Source: an uncultured Collinsella sp. (GTDB lineage: Bacteria; Actinomycetota; Coriobacteriia; Coriobacteriales; Coriobacteriaceae). Taken from it: DNA of 31,299 bases. This document shows, in pieces, positions 1-5,372 of the stretch. Under the pieces are notes generated by a model. It ran no database searches. It worked only from the letters and a program-made list of their open reading frames with translations, and had not been told where the DNA came from. A program made the translations under genes and the position numbers. The stretch is taken from contig CAAFEY010000081.1 of NCBI GenBank assembly GCA_900761995.1, positions 1 to 31,299 on the forward strand, in the 5' to 3' direction. Every line of letters starts with the position of its first letter. Position 1 is the stretch's first letter.

Positions 1-148
1 CGGCGACGGCGCCAACGACATCCCCATGATTCAGGCCGCGGGCACGGGCATCGCGTTTTGCGCCAAGCCCAAGACGCGCGAGGCCGCCCCGTTTGCCATC
101 GACGAGCGCAACCTGATGCTCGCCATGGACATCATCCTGCGCGACTAG
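1..148 (+). CDS. serB: HAD-superfamily phosphatase, probably phosphoserine phosphatase SerB (3' end only)
   Basis: Only the last 48 codons are in the window, read in frame from base 2 and ending at TAG 146-148. The fragment opens with GDGANDIPMI, which is HAD motif IV (the Mg-binding acidic pair), followed by a GTGIAFCAKPK segment and a C-terminal alpha-helical tail ending in ILRD. This motif and tail fit the SerB branch of HAD phosphatases, which hydrolyse O-phosphoserine in the last step of serine synthesis. The catalytic DxDxT motif I lies upstream of the window, so the substrate cannot be confirmed; another small-molecule HAD phosphatase is possible. It is followed by about 115 bases carrying the lar promoter and palindromes. 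Confidence 0.7.
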   Translation, partial: GDGANDIPMIQAAGTGIAFCAKPKTREAAPFAIDERNLMLAMDIILRD

Positions 149-172
149 TCAGTTTGCCTCACAACTTCATCT

Positions 173-190
173 AATCTGACATGTCAGATT
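173..190. promoter_or_regulatory. 18-bp perfect palindrome upstream of larB (candidate operator)
   Basis: AATCTGACATGTCAGATT is identical to its reverse complement over 18 bases. It lies immediately upstream of the second palindrome and promoter at 191-218. Its length and symmetry suit a dimeric TetR-type repressor, and a TetR gene closes this operon at 1972-2511. Binding by that protein is inference; no matching palindrome was seen upstream of larA. Confidence 0.5.
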
Positions 191-218
191 TCCGAACAAT
201 TATGCTCTAATGTTCGGA
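191..218 (+). promoter_or_regulatory. Inverted repeat enclosing an extended -10 promoter for larB
   Basis: TCCGAACA (191-198) and TGTTCGGA (211-218) are perfect inverted arms around a 12-base spacer. The spacer holds TG-C-TCTAAT (203-211), an extended -10 hexamer one base off TATAAT, so a protein on the repeat would cover the -10 region. No convincing -35 box is visible, as is common with extended -10 promoters. The implied transcript starts near 218, about 45 bases before the larB ATG. Confidence 0.45.
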
Positions 219-264
219 AACAACCCTTCGCGTGCTAAACTTTTCTGAGTCGAAGGGAACTTAT

Positions 265-1047
265 ATGGACAAACGAGATCTTGAGCAATTGCTAAGTGAC
301 GTGGCAGACGGAAGCATTACGCCTGCCGATGCCCTCACGCGCATCCAGACGGCGCCAACCGCCGACCTGGGCTTTGCACAGCTCGATCTTTCGCGCGGGG
401 TGCGCCAGGGAGCCGGCGAGGTTATCTACGGCGCCGGTAAAACCGCCGAGCAGATTGCCGCCATTATCGAAGCGCTTCTCGATGCAGGCCAGGGACACGT
501 CCTGGTCACGCGGCTCGATGCCGATAAGGCTGCGCGCACCGCTGAGCTTCTTGCCGACGACATCGACCTTGGATATATCCCGAACGCACAGCTCGCCCTC
601 GTGGGCGGCAAGCCCTCCCCTACTGGCAACGGACGCATCGTCGTCGCCTGCGCCGGCACGAGCGACCTGCCCGTCGCCGAAGAGGCCGCGTTGACGGCCG
701 AATTCTATGGCAACGAGGTCGACCGCCTCTACGATGTGGGTGTCGCCGGCCTGCACCGCCTGCTCGCGCATGCCGAGGAACTTGCACAGGCGCAGGTGAT
801 CATTGCCGTCGCCGGCATGGAGGGCGCGTTGGCGAGCGTCATCGGCGGCCTGGTGAGCTGTCCAGTCATCGCCGTTCCCACGAGTGTGGGCTACGGTGCA
901 AGCTTTGGCGGCGTGGCAGCACTGCTCGCCATGCTCAATTCCTGCGCCAGCGGCGTCTCGGTCGTCAATATCGACAACGGATTTGGTGCCGCCTACCAGG
1001 CAAGTCTTATCAACCATCTGAGCGTCGGCACGCCCCGCGCCCGCTAA
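265..1047 (+). CDS. larB: LarB, pyridinium-3,5-biscarboxylic acid mononucleotide synthase (nickel-pincer cofactor step 1)
   Basis: LarB carboxylates and hydrolyses nicotinic acid adenine dinucleotide to give the precursor of the nickel-pincer nucleotide used by lactate racemase. The 260-residue product has the AIR-carboxylase (PurE-like) fold signatures of the family in its C-terminal half: GMEGALASVIGGL at about 184-196, VPTSVGYG at about 204-211 and LNSCASGVSVVNIDNGFG at about 224-241. Cys227 in the NSC motif matches the nucleophilic cysteine known in Lactiplantibacillus LarB. An in-frame GTG at 232 would add 11 residues, but ATG 265 has AAGGGA six bases upstream and is preferred. It is the first gene of the operon; its TAA touches the AAGGAG of larC. 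Confidence 0.92.
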   Translation: MDKRDLEQLLSDVADGSITPADALTRIQTAPTADLGFAQLDLSRGVRQGAGEVIYGAGKTAEQIAAIIEALLDAGQGHVLVTRLDADKAARTAELLADDIDLGYIPNAQLALVGGKPSPTGNGRIVVACAGTSDLPVAEEAALTAEFYGNEVDRLYDVGVAGLHRLLAHAEELAQAQVIIAVAGMEGALASVIGGLVSCPVIAVPTSVGYGASFGGVAALLAMLNSCASGVSVVNIDNGFGAAYQASLINHLSVGTPRAR

Positions 1048-1057
1048 GGAGCATTCC

Positions 1058-1969
1058 ATGTCCAACCATCAGCACACGCTTATCATCGACGGCACCTCGG
1101 GCATCAGCGGCGATATGACCGTCGCGGCCCTGCTCGACCTGGGCGCCAGCGAGGAGCATCTGCGCGAACAGCTCGCCACGCTTCCGGTCGACGGCTTTGA
1201 GATTGCCGTGACGCGCGTAAACAAGCATGGCATCGACGCCTGCGATTTTGACGTCCAGCTTGCAGAGGAGCTCGAGAACCACGATCACGATATGGCCTGG
1301 CTCTACGGCAACGAAACAGTTGTCGAGCACACGCACGAGCATGAGCACCACCATCATGACCATGGCGAGCACGAGCACTGCCACGAGCATGACCATGAGG
1401 CCCACGGCCATGGTCACGAGGGTCACCATCACGCCCACCACCATCACCACCGCTCTTTGGCCGATGTCACGACGATCATCGACGGCTCGCAGATGAGCAA
1501 CGGCGCTAAGCGTCGTGCGCTCGCCATCTTTACCGCGCTCGCCGCCGCTGAGGCCAAGGCTCACGGCAAAACGCCTGACACCGTCATGTTCCACGAGGTG
1601 GGCGCCGTCGACTCCATCGTCGACGTCTGCTCAGTCGCCATCTGCCTCGATAACCTGGGTATTGAGGACATCGTTGTCGAGTCGCTCTCCGAGGGCCACG
1701 GAACCATCCGCTGTGCCCACGGTCTCATGCCCATTCCCGTCCCCGCTGTCGTCAACCTATGCCAGGCGGGCAATATCGCCCTCACGCCCGCACCGGTCGC
1801 CGGCGAGCTCGTGACGCCCACGGGCGCCGCCATCGTCACCGCGCTGCGTACGTCCGACCAACTGCCCTCACGCTACCGCATCGAAGCCGTCGGCTACGGC
1901 GCCGGCAAGCGCCCCTACGAGGGCTGCTCCGGAACGCTCCGTTGTCTGCTCGTTCACGTGGATGCATAG
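1058..1969 (+). CDS. larC: LarC N-terminal (LarC1-type) nickel insertion protein, lacking the LarC2 domain
   Basis: LarC inserts nickel into the sulfurated pyridinium mononucleotide in a CTP-dependent reaction to complete the lactate-racemase cofactor. The 303-residue product begins with the family motif IDGTSGISGDM (about 10-20), carries a very histidine-rich stretch (about 75-131) likely to bind nickel, then FHEVGAVDSIVDV and SEGHGTIRCAHGLMPIPVPA. It ends just after GYGAGKR and LRCLLV, where full-length LarC (about 420 residues) continues into the LarC2 domain that binds Mn-CTP. That domain is absent: TetR starts two bases after the stop. In L. plantarum LarC1 and LarC2 are joined by programmed frameshifting, but no LarC2 sequence follows here in any frame. 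It could be encoded elsewhere. AAGGAG precedes the ATG at normal spacing. Confidence 0.9.
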   Translation: MSNHQHTLIIDGTSGISGDMTVAALLDLGASEEHLREQLATLPVDGFEIAVTRVNKHGIDACDFDVQLAEELENHDHDMAWLYGNETVVEHTHEHEHHHHDHGEHEHCHEHDHEAHGHGHEGHHHAHHHHHRSLADVTTIIDGSQMSNGAKRRALAIFTALAAAEAKAHGKTPDTVMFHEVGAVDSIVDVCSVAICLDNLGIEDIVVESLSEGHGTIRCAHGLMPIPVPAVVNLCQAGNIALTPAPVAGELVTPTGAAIVTALRTSDQLPSRYRIEAVGYGAGKRPYEGCSGTLRCLLVHVDA

Positions 1970-1971
1970 CC

Positions 1972-2511
1972 ATGGATGCCCGCAAAACCAAAAGCCGCGC
2001 CGCTATTGTCGCGGCGTTTTCCGAGCTCCTGCGCGAGAAGGACTACGGCAAGATCACCGTCGGCGACATCATCGCGCGCGCCCACGTAGGCCGCGCGACA
2101 TTCTACGGCCTCTTTAAGAGCAAAGACGACCTACTGTCCGAGCTCGTGAGCGACATCTGCACCCACGCCCTCGATGACGATGGCACACCGCTCGACGACC
2201 CACTCGTGCAGGTCGAGCATATCCTCAACAACCTCTGGGAGCGCCGCCAGGGCGTTCGAGCCCTCGTAGCCGGCGCCGGCTCACGCGTCTTCGCCGACTG
2301 CTTACGCAAGACCATCATGTCACGAGCAGACGAAACCGTCCCTACCGACCCAAACGGCCCCGCCGCCACCATGGACCGAAGCTTCCTACTACACCACATA
2401 GCCTCAAGCTTCGTAGGAATGGTCCAATGGTGGGCCTGGCACAACTTCCAAGCCCCAAAAGAGGACGTAGCCAAAGACTACCTCTCAGCCATAAAACCCC
2501 TCTTCAACTAA
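1972..2511 (+). CDS. TetR/AcrR-family transcriptional regulator of the lar locus
   Basis: This 179-residue protein has an N-terminal TetR DNA-binding domain: KSRAAIVAAFSELLREK forms helix 1, then YGKITVGDIIARAHVGRATFYGLFKSKDDLL (written here as positions 25-55) gives the helix-turn-helix and its supporting helix. The C-terminal half is an effector/dimerisation domain of the type seen in short TetR regulators. It starts two bases after the larC stop, so it is almost certainly co-transcribed and perhaps translationally coupled. It may bind the palindromes at 173-218 in response to lactate or a related ligand, which is inference. From about 2260 onward the codons drift to A/C-rich choices (CTA, ATA, CGA, CCA), unlike the neighbouring genes. 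Confidence 0.85.
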   Translation: MDARKTKSRAAIVAAFSELLREKDYGKITVGDIIARAHVGRATFYGLFKSKDDLLSELVSDICTHALDDDGTPLDDPLVQVEHILNNLWERRQGVRALVAGAGSRVFADCLRKTIMSRADETVPTDPNGPAATMDRSFLLHHIASSFVGMVQWWAWHNFQAPKEDVAKDYLSAIKPLFN

Positions 2512-2632
2512 GTAAACCCCTCATCTCAAAGCCCCGCCCCAACCCAAAGCACAATCCATCCCAAAGTATCGACAACAGCCCAACGCACCTACCAGCAACA
2601 AGCCCCTCCCATCCAAATTCAGATATATATGT
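2497..2632 (+). terminator. C-rich, G-poor tract after the TetR gene (possible Rho-utilisation region)
   Basis: From the last codons of the TetR gene to about 2632 the + strand has only about a dozen G in some 135 bases while C is close to half. Unstructured C-rich, G-poor RNA is the classical signature of a Rho loading site. The large palindrome at 2668-2792 follows and could act as a pause or stop point. The tract contains no supportable gene; short minus-strand ORFs here have no ribosome site or recognisable domain. Confidence 0.3.
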
Positions 2633-2667
2633 TGGGTTGCTTGTACGAACGCAACAAAGACCCCGCA

Positions 2668-2792
2668 GCTGGCCGCATGGGGTAACTTCCCAGCGCACTC
2701 CGCAGGACGAAAGAGCCCCCGCCGCACGAAGTGCGCAGCGGGGGCTCTTTCATGTCCGAGGACGCGCTGGGAAGTTACCCCATGCGGCCAGC
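2668..2792. repeat. Nested palindromic structured element, copy A
   Basis: Outer arms 2668-2696 and 2764-2792 are a perfect 29-bp inverted repeat. Inside them lie ACTCCGCAGGACG (2697-2709) and CATGTCCGAGGAC (2751-2763), which can form TCC/GGA and GGAC/GTCC helices with small internal loops. An inner perfect 13-bp stem follows (2710-2722 with 2738-2750), capped by CGCAC-GAA-GTGCG (2723-2735). The inner stem reads AAAGAGCC...GGCTCTTT and could also terminate both converging units, larBC-tetR and larAD. The internal strands recur at 5223-5349 while the stems do not. Confidence 0.8.
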
Positions 2793-2813
2793 GGACAACT
2801 ATGTAGCCTCAGA

Positions 2814-3545
2814 CTAGAACATGCCCAAGAAACCATGCACAAACAGCGCAGCCAGAGCGGCACCGACAAACGGGGCGATGCCAGGAACAAGCAGGCCGTA
2901 CTTCCAGTTGTTGTCAGCCTTGTTCTTGATCGGCAGCACCTGATAGGCCATGCGAGGACCAAGGTCACGAGCCTGGTTCATGGCGAAGCCGGTGATGCCG
3001 CCCATGCCCATGCCGACAGCCCAAACGATCAGACCGACGCAGATGGCAAGCATCAGAACGTTCTCACCAGCACGGCTAGCGGTGGCGAGAATAGCGCTGA
3101 TGAACACGAAGGTGCAGATAGCCTCGCAGAAGAAGTTGCGGGCATAGTTGGTGCCCTCGGTGGTGGGGTTGGTCGAGAAGATGTTGCGCTGGGCAATGGG
3201 GTCGATGACGCCCTCGGAAGCCTTGAACTCATCGGCATACATAAGCCAAGCGATTACGGCGCCCACAAAGCCACCGAGCATATCGGCAAGCATGAAGGGG
3301 ATGCAGCTGCTCCACGGCACCAGACCTACGATGCACTGGGCAAGTACCATGGCCGGGTTCATGCACACGGCGCCGCCAAAGACAAACAGGCAGACCGAGA
3401 TGCCAAAAGACCAAGTGGTGATGGCAAACATATGGCCGGAGCCCTGATACTTGGTGCCCTTGAGCACGGTATCGCAGTGCACGCCCACGCCAAAGATGAT
3501 CATGAGGGCCGTTGCGCCGAATTCGCAGAGGAGTTTGGTAAGCAT
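2814..3545 (-). CDS. larD: LarD-like aquaglyceroporin (MIP family), probable lactate/glycerol channel
   Basis: This 243-residue protein is a six-helix MIP channel. The first half-helix motif is intact as NPA (63-65) in AVCMNPAMVLAQ; the second is NQA (190-192) followed by RDLGPR, with the selectivity-filter arginine at 193 and the aspartate typical of glycerol-type channels at 194. In lactobacilli the lar operon encodes LarD, a GlpF-type channel passing both lactate isomers, and position directly downstream of larA suggests the same role here. The start ATG 3543-3545 has AAGG five bases upstream. The gap from the larA stop is 49 bases, so the two genes form one unit. The proline-to-glutamine change in the second NPA is notable. 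Glycerol uptake is the alternative role. Confidence 0.88.
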   Translation of the reverse strand: MLTKLLCEFGATALMIIFGVGVHCDTVLKGTKYQGSGHMFAITTWSFGISVCLFVFGGAVCMNPAMVLAQCIVGLVPWSSCIPFMLADMLGGFVGAVIAWLMYADEFKASEGVIDPIAQRNIFSTNPTTEGTNYARNFFCEAICTFVFISAILATASRAGENVLMLAICVGLIVWAVGMGMGGITGFAMNQARDLGPRMAYQVLPIKNKADNNWKYGLLVPGIAPFVGAALAALFVHGFLGMF

Positions 3546-3594
3546 AAAACCTTATCTTTCTTGTCGGTTATAAACGATTCGTTTAGGCCGCGCG

Positions 3595-4872
3595 CTAGTG
3601 CTGAGCGACGACAACGCCCAGGCCATCGGGAATGACGGCCACCTTGGCATCGGCACCCTTCATCTCAAAGGCGAGCTTGAGCGCCTCCTCGAGGGTGTTG
3701 ACCGGCGTCATGTGCATATCCTTAATCATCTGGTGATCGCACAGGTCGGTAACCATGATCACAGGGTGATGTGCCAGGATGCGGGCGAAAATCTGGCTCG
3801 TCCACTGGTCGGGCAGGGTCTCGTCCTTGGGACGATCGATGCAGGCACGCTCAAACTCTGCCGGATCGTTGTCGGCGATGTTGTGATAGAAGCCCTCGCC
3901 ACCGTGACCGTCGGCACAACCGGCAACGTCGATAATCACACCGCCCTCGGGAAGCGTGGCCTCGGCAGAGCACATGCCCTTCACGGCCTGGTAGATGTTC
4001 TGGTCGAGCGGGTAGCCGCCGTTGGTGGTGATGGCAATCTCGCACTCGACGGGCTCAACGCCGGCAAGGCTCTTCACGAACTCGCAGCCAGCCTCGTGTG
4101 CCTTGTGGATGTCACCGGCGAAGGAGCCGATGACCTCATGCTTGCCGTTGAGCACCACGTTCAGCACAAAGGCAAGGTGAGCCATCTCGGCAGCGGCAAA
4201 CATGTCCTCGCTCACGTGGTTGTGGCACAGGTTGCCGGCGCGCGAATGAGAATCGTTCACAAACTGGCCGTTGTGGTTGTACATGATGGTCTTGTAGCTG
4301 GCGATGCCGGGCAGGACGGACTTGCGGCTGCCGGAGAAACCAGCAAAGAAGTGCGGCTCAATAAAGCCCTCGGCAAGCAGCAGATCGCAATCGACGGCAA
4401 TCTTATTGATGATGCACTCGCCACCAGAAGGCAGGGTGCCGATCTTTTTCATCATGCTGTCGTCAGTCGCGACGTGCATAACGATTTCCTCGTTGGCAAC
4501 GATCTCCTCGCCGTACTTGTTGACGAGCTCCTCGTGCGTCGACGGACGATGCATACCCGTAGCAACCAGAATGCGAACGCGCGCCTCAGGCGCAGCGGAA
4601 TGGATGTGATGCAGCAGAATAGGCATCGTCACACGCGAGGGAACGGGGCGCGTATGGTCGGAGCTAATGATGACAATATCCTTCTTGCCAGCACAAAGCT
4701 CCTCGAGCGAAGGCGAGCCATAAGGGTTGGCAAGCGACTCCTCTACTAGCTCTTCCTGCGATTTCGTGGTCGCAAACTCGTTTTGATGACCTTCCATCAC
4801 ACCCGCGAAGTTCTTATCCTCGAGCTCCAGATGCAACGTCTTGTGGTCAAACGGCAGTTCACATTCAAACAA
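3595..4872 (-). CDS. larA: LarA, nickel-dependent lactate racemase
   Basis: LarA interconverts D- and L-lactate in the cytoplasm with a nickel-pincer nucleotide bound covalently to a lysine. The protein is nearly collinear with the L. plantarum enzyme. I chose TTG at 4870-4872, preceded by GGAAGAGG; with that start the product is 425 residues and catalytic residues fall at the same numbers as in L. plantarum LarA: Asp72 and Arg75 (SDHTRPVPS), His108 (GMHRPSTHEE), His174 (EPHFF), Lys184 (GSRKSVLPG, cofactor attachment) and His200 (YNHNG). The C-terminal STNGGYPLDQN-type and DGHGGEGFYHN motifs are present. An in-frame upstream extension to 5013 has no family similarity. The unit continues into larD. 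Confidence 0.95.
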   Translation of the reverse strand: MFECELPFDHKTLHLELEDKNFAGVMEGHQNEFATTKSQEELVEESLANPYGSPSLEELCAGKKDIVIISSDHTRPVPSRVTMPILLHHIHSAAPEARVRILVATGMHRPSTHEELVNKYGEEIVANEEIVMHVATDDSMMKKIGTLPSGGECIINKIAVDCDLLLAEGFIEPHFFAGFSGSRKSVLPGIASYKTIMYNHNGQFVNDSHSRAGNLCHNHVSEDMFAAAEMAHLAFVLNVVLNGKHEVIGSFAGDIHKAHEAGCEFVKSLAGVEPVECEIAITTNGGYPLDQNIYQAVKGMCSAEATLPEGGVIIDVAGCADGHGGEGFYHNIADNDPAEFERACIDRPKDETLPDQWTSQIFARILAHHPVIMVTDLCDHQMIKDMHMTPVNTLEEALKLAFEMKGADAKVAVIPDGLGVVVAQH

Positions 4873-4990
4873 TGACGAGCGCCCTCTTCCTTTCAACTGA
4901 CACACTAGATAAACCGTTGGAAGGATACGCCGCTCACCGAAAAACTCCACCGTCCACCGACTCATTAACACAACGTTCATATTTGACCCA

Positions 4991-5028
4991 CAACAAAACG
5001 GCCGCGATCCCAAACGGGACCGCGGCCG
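4991..5028 (-). terminator. Rho-independent terminator between ppc and larA (minus strand)
   Basis: CGGCCGCGATCCC (4999-5011) pairs with GGGACCGCGGCCG (5016-5028) across a 4-base loop. The single imperfect pair is A-C on + and G-U on -, and only the minus strand runs into a TTTTGTTG tract. It would stop transcripts from ppc, whose stop codon lies about 345 bases upstream, and insulate larA. Confidence 0.75.
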
Positions 5029-5126
5029 CTACAGTCATAAGGCGAGAAGCGCGCCATCTTTCCCCAGCCAGTAATCCGCCGAAGACCGGACATCGCAGGG
5101 CCCGCCATCAGTTTACTTTTATGCAC

Positions 5127-5219
5127 ACTCCGCAGGACGCAAGAAGCCCTCGCCGCACTCCGCATTGGGCGCGAAGCGCACTTTATCCTCTTCAGCCCCA
5201 ATCCCTGAAGACCGAGGAC
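5127..5219. repeat. Degenerate third copy of the nested palindromic element
   Basis: ACTCCGCAGGACG (5127-5139) is identical to the left constant strand of copy A, CCGAGGAC (5212-5219) matches the right constant strand, and GCGC-GAA-GCGC (5169-5179) is a GAA-capped hairpin as in the other copies. ATTGGG/CCCAAT (5164-5169 and 5197-5202) can pair. The outer arms do not pair, so this is either decayed or a fusion of two halves. Confidence 0.5.
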
Positions 5220-5222
5220 GAA

Positions 5223-5349
5223 GGGACCCGATGGGTTTCCCTCAGAATGCATTCCGCAGCACGAAGCCCCCTTATCCGCAGCTCCGAAGGAGCAGGATAA
5301 GGGGGCTTCAAGTGCGAGGACGCATTCAGAGGGAAACCCGTCGGGTCCC
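5223..5349. repeat. Nested palindromic structured element, copy B
   Basis: Outer arms 5223-5250 and 5322-5349 pair over 28 bp with one mismatch and one T-G wobble. The internal strands ATTCCGCAGCACG (5251-5263) and CAAGTGCGAGGAC (5309-5321) align base for base with those of copy A, with GCAC/GTGC replacing GGAC/GTCC. The inner stem 5264-5277 with 5295-5308 is 14 bp and perfect, capped by GCTCC-GAA-GGAGC. It lies just downstream of the ppc stop codon. The T-G pair would be A-C in a minus-strand RNA, slightly favouring a + transcript. Confidence 0.8.
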
Positions 5350-5372
5350 GGTGAGAGCCGCAGGGCTATCGA

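Noticed and set aside
3598..4749. 383-codon open frame opposite larA, and similar frames opposite hisS, the amidohydrolase and the histidine kinases
   Set aside because: All are complementary frames of well-supported genes and lack starts with ribosome sites.
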